The notes below the pieces were generated by a model. That model saw only the letters and a list, made by a program, of their open reading frames with translations. It was not told the origin of the DNA and made no database searches. A stretch of DNA of 64,000 bases from Vallitalea longa (GTDB lineage Bacteria; Bacillota; Clostridia; Lachnospirales; Vallitaleaceae): contig NZ_BRLB01000001.1 of assembly GCF_027923465.1 (NCBI RefSeq), positions 992,001-1,056,000 of the forward strand, read 5' to 3'. A program made the position numbers and the translations under genes. Below, piece after piece: positions 45,674 through 54,608 of this stretch (the first letter of the stretch is position 1; each line of letters begins with the position of its first letter).

Positions 45674-47685
45674 CGGTTTATCACCTCTCTTATTATTTCA
45701 TATAGGAAGCTGTATATCTGGTTTCCCAATGAATAGAGAATAAATAGGAACACTGCAATTATTAACATAGTGAATATGCTTTTGAATATAACCAGACAGG
45801 TTTCCCCGACTTCGAAATTATGTATATCTTTTATCATGAAGAACATTAGGAATGCTATCCATATAATCAATATGTCAATAGGTATGTTATAAAAAACAGC
45901 CTGTTCAAGTGTCAATCCATTACTGATTATGGTTACCAAAGGCATTATTATGATAATGGGAGTCAAAGCATACGCTGTAGCATTATATACATTACTTATA
46001 CTCCCCTCACCGTCATTTATACTGCAAATCAGATAATTGGATATAACCCATAACACCGTAACAAAAACTATACTGAATAATTTGTATAAAATGAAATCTG
46101 TCCCGTCAGTTACAAATAATATATTGCTATATCTCTTATGTATAACGTATACTCCTATAGCTAATATATAGATTATGGTCGATGATATCTTAGATACTCT
46201 ATTCTCCATCTTTATTTTATAAAATCCATCTAAAGGATGTTTCAAGAATTCAAAAATGAAGCAAAAGTCATCTATGAACTTTATCTTTTTCACGATAACC
46301 AATTTCTTATTGATTTTCTTGTATAATCCCGTTCTCTTATTCAATGACCTAAGAATCAGTCTAACCAATATCAATGAAAGTAATATTATCAATATGATAT
46401 TAAGATTGTTTTCTAGCCATTTCTGACGTATTTCCCAAAATGCTTTTGATACTCCATCTTTATATTCTGCATCATAATATTCATCATATGCCTCTTCATA
46501 TCTATCATTCCTCAGATAAGCATCACCAAGACCCACATGGGCATTATCGAATATTGAATTGTACTTGAGAGTATAAGTCCACAGGTCTTGACTTTCATTA
46601 TAATTACCTTCCTGATATTCAAGCATGGCCTTATGAACCGCATTAGTGAATTCCGTTGCTTTGTATGTCTGGATTAATTTAGTACCCTGGTCGATTATTA
46701 TTACATCGTCTGCTGAATTGGTTGCGATACTTACTGGTCTACTGAATAATCCTAAACGACTCGAACTGAAATCTTTTCCTCCATATAGAAATAATAGATT
46801 TCCTGTTGAGTCATATTCGAATACCCATCCTTCCGAGCTTACTGAAAAAACATTATTGTATTGTCCAACCCATACACTTTCCATGGAATATATACCTACC
46901 ATATCATCTGGAAAATAATTGTTGCCAGAAATATTGAATTTCTTCACAGGATTGGATTTGATGGACGAAGTAACCGTATAAATGAATCCTTTATCATCTA
47001 TAGCTAAATTACTAGGTACGTCAGGAAAAATTTTCTCCAATTTGTCTTCTTGATTTTCAGTCAAGAAATATGACCTTATCTGATCTACTATAGGTACTTT
47101 CAAAGGATTGGCACCAAAAAATGTCAGAAATTCTCCTTCCCTATTCAACATCATCAATCCATTGATGGAACCTGCACTTCTTACATAAATATTTCCTCTA
47201 ATATCTACTGCAATATTAGTAGGTCGAAATTTATAACCTTCCTTGAATATAGGCGAATCCGGTTCTCCTATTTCTTGTATCAGATTAAGACTTTTTTTAT
47301 CAAATACATATATTTTACTGTTATAGCTGTCGACTACATAGATCTTATCATCAGTAACAAATGTACTTTTTACCGCTTCGAATTCATCACTTTTCAATTC
47401 TTTATAGAAATTATAGTTATTGTCTAGAATATATATCTTATTATATCCACTGTCAGTTATGTAAACATAATCTTCCTTATCAACAAATACATGTTCAGGT
47501 ACTTTCAATCTTTCACCATTGATTATGGAAATTTTATTAAGTGGTGAGTACGCTGTCTGTGTCCTGTTGATGTAACCGTCCTTATCACTGGTATAGGTAT
47601 AATAAGGAGCTTCTGCATTTACCGTTAGAACATTAAAGAACATTACCATTATTATCATCATAAAAATATATTTTAGTTTTCTCAA
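45670..47685 (-). CDS. NHL-propeller/TPR protein with Yip1-type membrane domain
   Basis: 671 aa starting at TTG (47685), preceded by GGGGAT and overlapping the upstream permease stop by four bases. Order: N-terminal signal helix, an extracellular beta-propeller with NHL-like repeats (about 45-350, e.g. VFVDKEDYVYITDSGYNKIY), a TPR-like stretch (about 355-410), a transmembrane helix (about 425-445), then a five-helix Yip1 domain (about 470-660). Such proteins recur in DUF5696 sugar-ABC operons but have no known function to me. It could organise the two permease pairs or sense the extracellular glycan; both are guesses. Confidence 0.7.
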   Translation of the reverse strand: MRKLKYIFMMIIMVMFFNVLTVNAEAPYYTYTSDKDGYINRTQTAYSPLNKISIINGERLKVPEHVFVDKEDYVYITDSGYNKIYILDNNYNFYKELKSDEFEAVKSTFVTDDKIYVVDSYNSKIYVFDKKSLNLIQEIGEPDSPIFKEGYKFRPTNIAVDIRGNIYVRSAGSINGLMMLNREGEFLTFFGANPLKVPIVDQIRSYFLTENQEDKLEKIFPDVPSNLAIDDKGFIYTVTSSIKSNPVKKFNISGNNYFPDDMVGIYSMESVWVGQYNNVFSVSSEGWVFEYDSTGNLLFLYGGKDFSSSRLGLFSRPVSIATNSADDVIIIDQGTKLIQTYKATEFTNAVHKAMLEYQEGNYNESQDLWTYTLKYNSIFDNAHVGLGDAYLRNDRYEEAYDEYYDAEYKDGVSKAFWEIRQKWLENNLNIILIILLSLILVRLILRSLNKRTGLYKKINKKLVIVKKIKFIDDFCFIFEFLKHPLDGFYKIKMENRVSKISSTIIYILAIGVYVIHKRYSNILFVTDGTDFILYKLFSIVFVTVLWVISNYLICSINDGEGSISNVYNATAYALTPIIIIMPLVTIISNGLTLEQAVFYNIPIDILIIWIAFLMFFMIKDIHNFEVGETCLVIFKSIFTMLIIAVFLFILYSLGNQIYSFLYEIIREVINR

Positions 47686-48557
47686 TTTTTTATCCCCGTA
47701 TGAGCCATGGAATCCATGACCTTATTCTGTAATATAATAAATAATACTAGGTTAGGAACAAACATTATGAGTGCAGCCACAGCTGACATTCCTGCTCCTG
47801 CAACAATATTCCCTGAACCTGATACTAAAGTGTTCATATAAAATGGTAATGTTCTTAATGCTTCACGGTCAACAAATATATTAGAACCCTCAACGTTCCC
47901 CCAACTAGTTTGGAAAGTCAATATAGCAACAGTTACAAGAGGCGGTTTTATCAATGGAAGAATGATTGTAAGATATATTCTCCATTTGGAAGCCCCATCA
48001 ATTTTCGCTGCTTCAATTAATTCATCTGGAAGTTGGTCTATAAACTGCTTCAACAGAAATATTCCTATAGGCATAGCTAACAAAGGTATTATGTGTGCCA
48101 AATATGTGTTAAATATTCCTAGATTGACTATAATCAAAAATCTTGGTATAGCTACAGCAACTGGTACGAACATCAAAGCTAGAGTATTTATCCTATTAAA
48201 CGTCTTTTTCCCCTTGAACTCTAATTTCGATAGAGCGAAAGCTGCACTGGAACTAATTAATAGTGTAAGTACTATAACAATGATAGTTACCATGATACTG
48301 TTGAACAGATACCTTGATGCAGGTATTCCTGATTCAGCCGAAAAATTGAACAGCAGCTTGAAATTCTCCAGAGTAGGTTTTCTAACGAAAAATCTAGGTG
48401 GATATGCAAATAATTCCGTAAAAGGTTTGAATGCATTGTTAAAAATAAATATTATAGGCAGTGCCATGAAAATTGATAATATAGTTAAGAATATATGAAA
48501 CTTCAATTGACTACGGTGGAACTTCTTAGGATTGAATTTGATTCCGATGTTCGTCAT
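47682..48557 (-). CDS. Carbohydrate ABC transporter permease, MalG type (pair A)
   Basis: 291 aa from the ATG at 48557, preceded by GAGGTGAG; a GTG nine bases upstream overlaps the site. Six transmembrane helices, EAA loop IEAAKIDGASKWRIYLTIILP. Its stop overlaps the TTG start of the Yip1-type gene. Forms a pair with the MalF-type gene just upstream. Confidence 0.9.
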   Translation of the reverse strand: MTNIGIKFNPKKFHRSQLKFHIFLTILSIFMALPIIFIFNNAFKPFTELFAYPPRFFVRKPTLENFKLLFNFSAESGIPASRYLFNSIMVTIIVIVLTLLISSSAAFALSKLEFKGKKTFNRINTLALMFVPVAVAIPRFLIIVNLGIFNTYLAHIIPLLAMPIGIFLLKQFIDQLPDELIEAAKIDGASKWRIYLTIILPLIKPPLVTVAILTFQTSWGNVEGSNIFVDREALRTLPFYMNTLVSGSGNIVAGAGMSAVAALIMFVPNLVLFIILQNKVMDSMAHTGIKN

Positions 48558-48602
48558 TTTACTCACCTCGCAGTTTTATATTGATTGATGCAATTGTCTC
48601 GA

Positions 48603-49526
48603 TTAGTTATCTCCAAAGAGCTTATAACTTATCTTATTGAAAATCACAACAATTATTAGCAGTACAACAGTTATTGCAGATGCATATCCCATCTCATAAC
48701 GAATGAATCCATAGTCATTAGCATGGTCTACAATCATCCACCCAGCATATTGTGGTGGTGGTGTTCCCCCACTTAATGTGGCAGCCATCCCAGATGCATT
48801 GAAAGTACCAATGATAGCCATGACAGCACCAAATAGCATTTGAGGTTTCATTGATGGTATGGTGATATAGAATACTTCTTGCCATCTATTGCGGATACCA
48901 TCAATGTAAGCCGCTTCATATAAGGTCTTATCTATATTCAGAAGTCCAGCTAACATGGCAAGGAATCCAACACCCATACTTCCCCATAATCCGATGAAAA
49001 TCATAATGGGCATTAGATGTTCTGGAGATTGTAACCATTGTATTGGTTCATTTATTAACTGCAATTTCATTAACCAGTAGTTCAGATATCCTGTTTGGTC
49101 ACCACTGAATATGACTTTCCACACTACGGACATCATAATAGGTCCAGTTATTGATGGAGAATATATGATAACCGTATATATGGTTCTTATCCTATGGGGC
49201 ACTTGTGAAAGCATCCAAGCCAATAGAAAAGCCAATAGATATCCTATAGGACCAACTATCAAGGAATACATGAGTGTATTAGATATTCCATGCTGTAGAA
49301 ATACAGAATCTCCTGTTAACAGATCTATATAATTCTTGAATCCTACAAACTTAGGCATTTCTATGGTATTGAAATAAGTAAAGGATAATCCTATTGCTAC
49401 TAATACGGGCAATACTATCAATATGACAAACAATACTCCATAAGGTAGAATAAAAATATATGGTGATTCTTTTATATTACTCAATTTCCTTTTGGACTTT
49501 CTTCTATTAATGGATCTATTCTTCAT
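48603..49526 (-). CDS. Carbohydrate ABC transporter permease, MalF type (pair A)
   Basis: 307 aa, GGGTGAG before the ATG. A basic N-terminal tail and six transmembrane helices, EAA loop YEAAYIDGIRNRWQEVFYITIP. The start lies 11 bases inside the end of the large solute-binding gene, so that protein is the likely partner of pair A. Confidence 0.9.
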   Translation of the reverse strand: MKNRSINRRKSKRKLSNIKESPYIFILPYGVLFVILIVLPVLVAIGLSFTYFNTIEMPKFVGFKNYIDLLTGDSVFLQHGISNTLMYSLIVGPIGYLLAFLLAWMLSQVPHRIRTIYTVIIYSPSITGPIMMSVVWKVIFSGDQTGYLNYWLMKLQLINEPIQWLQSPEHLMPIMIFIGLWGSMGVGFLAMLAGLLNIDKTLYEAAYIDGIRNRWQEVFYITIPSMKPQMLFGAVMAIIGTFNASGMAATLSGGTPPPQYAGWMIVDHANDYGFIRYEMGYASAITVVLLIIVVIFNKISYKLFGDN

Positions 49527-52506
49527 TCTGTCTCACCCACTTTTCTACATTATGTATGTCCGGAACAATATATTTCTTAACAAGTTTGTCATCCTCTATA
49601 TAACCGAATTCTTTCAATTTTCTCTTGAATTCACGGTTGATGGTAGCAACAGCATCATCTAATGCTATTCTTGGATTCTCTCCATCAAAAACCACTTTGT
49701 TCCATGCATTGCTTATTTCTCTTTCAAGCATATAATCACCGGGTACCTTACCTGTTGTTTGAATCCATTTCCATTGTTCCAGAATTACTTTCTTGGAGTC
49801 CGTTGGCCATGCACTTCTTCTGAATCCTTCAATATTAGCAGTCATATATAGGAATTTATCTCCTAATGTAGATTGAATGGCATAAGAAAAATCACTCTGT
49901 ATCTCAGCACTTGACCACCATTTAATAAATTCCCAGCTTGCCTCTTTCTTGGAACTGTTATTGAATATGATACTTGATGTTCCATAGGTAGGGTCCCATC
50001 TCTCAATTACTCCTTCTGAATTCTCAATACCAGGAATGGGCAGGATACCCCATTGACCAGAAAGTTCTGGAGCTGCATATTTCAACTGGATATATGTGTT
50101 AGCATCACCGATTCCCACAGGAGTTTTTCCATTTCTAAACTTCTGATAGAAATTTGATGTGGTTATTGGTACGTTATACACTGTAAATAAATCAGTCATG
50201 AATTCAAAAGCTTCATAAGAGTTTTTCTCGTTAATTATTGTTTTACTACCTGTACTATCGTAAAGTCTTCCTCCAAACTGGTAAATAAATGGTGTTGTAG
50301 TATCCAATCCTTTTAATGAAGAATCAGAACCTAGTGGTGTATAGAAATTCATATCATATTTCTTGAGTATAGGGATCAAGCTTGTGACATCTTCCCATGT
50401 TTGTGGAGGTTTCACCCCTAAGAAATCCAATATGTCTTTTCTATAAAACAAGAGTTTGACATCTTGTGTCTCAGGAATGGCATAAACTCCCTTATCATAG
50501 ATAAAAGGTATGAAAGCACTCTTATCAAATTGTTCTGCAAGGTCAAAGAATTCTTCATAACCTCGCAAATCTTCCACAATACCACGAATGGCGAATTCGA
50601 ATGGTTTGGTATGACTAATTCCAATAGCTGCATCAGGTGTATTCTGTGCTGAATTCGATAATATTATCTTATTTTCATCTGGCAATAATGATAGATTGAC
50701 TTTTATTCCTGTTTCTGGTGTAAATTGCTCATCTATCATCCTTTGCATTATTTCAACATACAACCTTGATTTATTTACCCATATTTCAATAGTATCATCA
50801 TCAACTTTATCTGATTTATTGTATTTGGGGTCCAAGAAAGAATAAAAAAATGATTTGACATTCTCTTTAGCCTTAGTAACAAATGGTGATTTTGCACCCG
50901 CTATTTTTTTGTCATTATGAATATAAATTTTATCCAAATGCATTGGATTATATATCAATGTGGGTAATATGGCATTAATACGTCCATAAGCAGATGATTC
51001 CCCATCATTGAATTTACTCATATAATGTGGTAGATCCTCAGGATCTTCAATAAAATCTTCTATATAGTTCATAGCAATGTTCAGTTCAGATATTATAGGA
51101 AGATCTTTATCACCTGTATACTCTATCAGTGCTGTTTTTTGGATATCTATCTTTTTATAAATCCCATCCAGATATGTACGTATTTCAGGTATATATTTAC
51201 TTATCTTCCACTTTCTTTCTTTATCTACTAAGCCACCTGTCAATTTTTTAATTTCTTTTGATATAGCTTCAATGCTGTCAAGAGTATTTAACAATTCGTG
51301 ATATATGTCACGCACTTTCGTATTATCGATTGATAAAGCTAGCATGTGCTCACCTTTTTCAAGATAGATATCATAAGGATTGCCTTCCTTATCAGAAAGT
51401 GTTTCATTTTTCCAATTACTTGTGTAACGAAAATCATAATAAGTCAACTCACCAAAAGGTACTTCTCCATCGATGCTAATTCTTCTATGAGTTGATAATC
51501 CGTTATTGGTATCTTGACTATATTTCATAGACAAATTATAGAAACCACTCTCTTCAATATTGAATCTATAGATAACCTTATCTCCACTATCACCAAATGA
51601 AGCACCATCAAGTACATTAAGAACTCTGTTTTTATAAGCATATGGAGTTATACTTGGATCTCTTATGTATTTAGCTCTAATACTCTGTCTACTCTTGATT
51701 GACATGTCTTCTGCCTCAATGATAACCATTTTATTCAACGGTTTTCTTTCTTTTTTTATATTGGAGATATATTGTTCATAAGTTGATATTTCCTTGATGG
51801 TATTTTTCATATTGATATCGCCCAATAATAGATAACCTTCATTAACTGTAATATCAATCTTGTTAATCCCTTTATCAAGCTTGAACTTTAAAGGTTCTAT
51901 ATAGAAAAAGTTAGGATCTTGGCAAGGTACATTATCCCACATCATCTTCTTAACGGATTTTGGAGTCAATTCATCTCCATAACGGTCATATTTTTCTTCA
52001 TCGATTGGTTTGATTACCTGCCACTTCATTGGTAGTTCGATCTTATTGGCTTCATTGTATTGTTTTTTGTCGTTAACCGTTATTTGTATCTCTGGTCTAA
52101 GATAAGTATTATCCATGATATAATAATCCAACCAGATCTCATATAGACTTTCTTCAGGTATGTCAACTTCAAAACTGATATTATCACCTGGCTCTAGATA
52201 TTTGACATCTGATCCATAATCGTAGTTATCGTTTTTGCTATATATATTACCCCCTCTTGTTTTTTTACTTTCTATCATATATTCTTTACTTGATACAGGT
52301 ATCACATCAGCCGTCCACTTCTTATTGATATTATAATAATTGGTTTCACCTGTATAAGTATCAGTATATTCTTCAACAGCTTTTATACTGTTGCTGCTAT
52401 CAATAGACGCTAACACGTCAACATCAGATTCATTTTCTTTAGTGTTGACAATAATAGTACAAACTACTATTAGAACACTACAAACTAACAATATCCATTT
52501 TTTCAT
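49516..52506 (-). CDS. Very large solute-binding protein with N-terminal carbohydrate-binding-like modules
   Basis: 996 aa, more than twice the usual 400-550 aa. A single N-terminal hydrophobic segment anchors or exports it; Cys17 is not in a convincing lipobox. Two beta-sandwich regions (about 60-235 and 255-405) contain phrases typical of CBM6/35 modules (VIIEAEDMS, ISFEVDIPEESLYEIWLDYY, YRFNIEESGFYNLSMKY). A helical region (about 405-570) links to an extracellular solute-binding protein family 1 domain (about 575-970) with PDAAIGISHTKPF and YAIPETQDVKLLFYRKD. GGTGAGG precedes the ATG. It may hold a polymer through the modules while delivering oligosaccharides to permease pair A; substrate unknown. 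Confidence 0.82.
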   Translation of the reverse strand: MKKWILLVCSVLIVVCTIIVNTKENESDVDVLASIDSSNSIKAVEEYTDTYTGETNYYNINKKWTADVIPVSSKEYMIESKKTRGGNIYSKNDNYDYGSDVKYLEPGDNISFEVDIPEESLYEIWLDYYIMDNTYLRPEIQITVNDKKQYNEANKIELPMKWQVIKPIDEEKYDRYGDELTPKSVKKMMWDNVPCQDPNFFYIEPLKFKLDKGINKIDITVNEGYLLLGDINMKNTIKEISTYEQYISNIKKERKPLNKMVIIEAEDMSIKSRQSIRAKYIRDPSITPYAYKNRVLNVLDGASFGDSGDKVIYRFNIEESGFYNLSMKYSQDTNNGLSTHRRISIDGEVPFGELTYYDFRYTSNWKNETLSDKEGNPYDIYLEKGEHMLALSIDNTKVRDIYHELLNTLDSIEAISKEIKKLTGGLVDKERKWKISKYIPEIRTYLDGIYKKIDIQKTALIEYTGDKDLPIISELNIAMNYIEDFIEDPEDLPHYMSKFNDGESSAYGRINAILPTLIYNPMHLDKIYIHNDKKIAGAKSPFVTKAKENVKSFFYSFLDPKYNKSDKVDDDTIEIWVNKSRLYVEIMQRMIDEQFTPETGIKVNLSLLPDENKIILSNSAQNTPDAAIGISHTKPFEFAIRGIVEDLRGYEEFFDLAEQFDKSAFIPFIYDKGVYAIPETQDVKLLFYRKDILDFLGVKPPQTWEDVTSLIPILKKYDMNFYTPLGSDSSLKGLDTTTPFIYQFGGRLYDSTGSKTIINEKNSYEAFEFMTDLFTVYNVPITTSNFYQKFRNGKTPVGIGDANTYIQLKYAAPELSGQWGILPIPGIENSEGVIERWDPTYGTSSIIFNNSSKKEASWEFIKWWSSAEIQSDFSYAIQSTLGDKFLYMTANIEGFRRSAWPTDSKKVILEQWKWIQTTGKVPGDYMLEREISNAWNKVVFDGENPRIALDDAVATINREFKRKLKEFGYIEDDKLVKKYIVPDIHNVEKWVRQNEE

Positions 52507-52532
52507 AGTTACCTCACCTTACAGCTAATATA

Positions 52533-52561
52533 ATGGGGCTATAAAGATAATATAGTCCCAT
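52533..52561 (-). terminator. Stem-loop between the two solute-binding protein genes
   Basis: An 11-bp stem (ATGGGGCTATA/TATAGTCCCAT, one G-T wobble) with a 7-base loop, starting 14 bases after the first binding-protein stop. Lacking a T-run, it probably protects the upstream mRNA or attenuates read-through instead of ending transcription fully. Confidence 0.5.
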
Positions 52562-52574
52562 TTTATTTTTGATA

Positions 52575-54179
52575 TTATTTTTTCTTGTATTCTCTAAGGT
52601 ACTCTTCCAAATAATTGTTCATCAGATCATCCCATTCTGTTGCAATATCACTGTACCTAACGCCTTGGTCTTTTATCTGATTCTTGATATCCCAGATCTG
52701 AAGTTCTGCATAAGCCCTTGCCACAGCAGGAATATTTCTTGGATAAGGCACTGGATTGGATAACATTTGTTGAAAATCTTTATTCTTGAATGCTTCAAAA
52801 TTATATATTGCCAATTCACTGTCTTCAGGGAAACCTTTTACAAGAGGATGATATTTAAGTACTTCCTCATTAGTTGTTATTGGCCATCCTTGTACGAAAT
52901 CCATTAAGTTGTCCTCTGCCCTAAGAGGTGCATCCTCTGGAAGATTACTGTATTCATCTATTAATGCCCAACGTGATTTCAGCCCTTCTTCTCCATATGT
53001 CAACCATTTCAATAATTGAAAAGCGGCTTCCGCTTTTACAGGATCATCTTCTAAGTCTTTGGATAGACTTAATGTATCGTAATAAGCTTGAATTGATGTA
53101 GTTCCTCCTTCAGGCGCTTTTGGCATTGGATAGATATCAATATCAAGCTCTCTATCTTTGTTGAGAGTCTGGATGTCAGTAGAAAAAGAATATAACCAAA
53201 CATTACCTACTGCTTCTAATCCATCCCCCCATGGCCATCCGAAGTTACCACATTTGGCAGTTCTCTCTTCTTCTGATAAATCATAGAAATGCAATCCTTC
53301 TTTTCCTTCTTTGGCTACCAATTCAAACCACTCACCGAATTTTTCGCTATTAGTGAAATCGAATCTTCCTGTTTCAAAGTTATAACCTTTCCATCCATTA
53401 GGTATGCTGTCAAAGTAATTAGGTCCTATTTCTGAGAAATCAATAATACCTGGAAATATAGGGTTATTAGGTGTCAATTTTGCAACTTCTTTACGTAGAT
53501 TTTCATAATCTTCATATGTCCAATCATAACTTGGTATTTCTATGTTATTCTCTCTTAACAATTTCAGATTAAGTGCTGGCAGTCGACCGACTGATTGATA
53601 TGGTATACCATATACGATTTTTTTATCGTATGATTGCATAAATTCTTTTGCATTTTCAGAAATCATTGAAGCTTCTTCATCTGATTCAAGATATGGTGTT
53701 AAATCTAGGACCAACTCTCTGTCATACACTTCTGCTGACATAGGTGAATAGAAAATATCTGGTAATGTACTCTCTACTGATCTGGCTGTGAGCATTTCCA
53801 ATTCTTCAAAATCGTCAATTTGCTCTTTGAATTGAGTATCTCTAGTTACCTTAATGTTAGGATATTTTTCCATGAATTTCTTTATATTCAAAAACATTGC
53901 ATTTTGATTATCTTCTGTACCATAAAATCTCATTGCAAAAACTAATGCGATTTCTTTCTCTTGCCAATCTGGTATTTCATTATTATCTTCATCAATACCT
54001 ACTATTCCATCGTATGATGATAGGTTATCCGTATCTTGCTCTTTTTCAGAAGTGATATCACCTTGTTCTGATTCAATATCACTACCTTCACTCTTTTGTG
54101 TAACTTCTTTACTGTTGCCACAACCAGTGATGGATACTATCAACACTAACATCAATAGAAAACTACTAAATTTCTTCAT
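52575..54179 (-). CDS. Extracellular solute-binding lipoprotein of a carbohydrate ABC transporter
   Basis: 534 aa, TAGGAGGGA before the ATG. A lipoprotein signal ends SITGC (Cys near residue 20), then an acidic Ser/Glu/Asp linker with EDNNEIPDW, which resembles a dockerin-type calcium loop fragment, and a family 1 solute-binding domain (KEIALVFAMRFYGTEDNQ onward). First gene of the operon. Being separate from the 996-aa protein, it probably serves permease pair B or shares pair A. Confidence 0.9.
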   Translation of the reverse strand: MKKFSSFLLMLVLIVSITGCGNSKEVTQKSEGSDIESEQGDITSEKEQDTDNLSSYDGIVGIDEDNNEIPDWQEKEIALVFAMRFYGTEDNQNAMFLNIKKFMEKYPNIKVTRDTQFKEQIDDFEELEMLTARSVESTLPDIFYSPMSAEVYDRELVLDLTPYLESDEEASMISENAKEFMQSYDKKIVYGIPYQSVGRLPALNLKLLRENNIEIPSYDWTYEDYENLRKEVAKLTPNNPIFPGIIDFSEIGPNYFDSIPNGWKGYNFETGRFDFTNSEKFGEWFELVAKEGKEGLHFYDLSEEERTAKCGNFGWPWGDGLEAVGNVWLYSFSTDIQTLNKDRELDIDIYPMPKAPEGGTTSIQAYYDTLSLSKDLEDDPVKAEAAFQLLKWLTYGEEGLKSRWALIDEYSNLPEDAPLRAEDNLMDFVQGWPITTNEEVLKYHPLVKGFPEDSELAIYNFEAFKNKDFQQMLSNPVPYPRNIPAVARAYAELQIWDIKNQIKDQGVRYSDIATEWDDLMNNYLEEYLREYKKK

Positions 54180-54419
54180 ATAATGCTCCCTCCTATATTT
54201 TTGTAATAACCAAACTACTGTTACCTCAACTTTCCCTACTATAATTTATGTAGGTAGCTTACCTGCATAGGATATTGAAGTGGAAAGTGGAATTATTGAA
54301 TTAATGACTATAACAACTTTCTATTAATTCAATATCCAATAATAGTGTAAATTCTCATAATATTATATACGAATCATCCAATACACAACTATCATTGTCC
54401 AAATAATTGTTTATATTTT

Positions 54420-54433
54420 TGAAATCGTTTACA
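54420..54433. promoter_or_regulatory. Perfect cre/LacI-family operator
   Basis: TGAAATCGTTTACA fits TGWAANCGNTNWCA at every position, on both strands. It begins 11 bases after the operon -10, where CcpA or the local LacI protein would repress. Confidence 0.75.
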
Positions 54434-54444
54434 CTACAGTTAGA

Positions 54445-54473
54445 ATTATATCTCTAATTTTAATAATTATGAA
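54445..54473 (-). promoter_or_regulatory. Likely promoter of the carbohydrate transport operon
   Basis: Minus strand TTCATA (54473-54468), 17 bases, TATAAT (54450-54445). The poor -35 fits a promoter needing an activator, such as the divergent AraC protein. Confidence 0.55.
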
Positions 54474-54608
54474 TGTATAATCCCGACTTATTTTGTGTAA
54501 AACCGATAAATATATATTTTCTTTTAGTGATAAGTTATTGAACGTTATATGAATGTGGTATAATTAATTACTAATATCTTATACACGTTTAGTAAATAAA
54601 TACCATTA

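Larger units (their letters stand above)
54180..54608. other. Regulatory intergenic region between transport operon and araC
   Basis: About 430 bases. It holds the operon promoter (54445-54473), the perfect cre/LacI-type site (54420-54433), and a leader of about 240 bases with two inverted repeats: GTAGGTA-GCT-TACCTGC (54250-54266, one mismatch) and a 12-bp stem (54294-54305/54323-54334). No open frame is credible. Confidence 0.6.

Noticed and set aside
47962-48498. 178-codon open frame on the plus strand
   Set aside because: It lies opposite the MalG-type permease gene and has no ribosome site or recognisable protein features; the permease frame has clear EAA and helix patterns.
54100-54179. 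Complete dockerin domain in the first solute-binding protein
   Set aside because: Only one EDNNEIPDW-like stretch is present; a dockerin needs two calcium loops.
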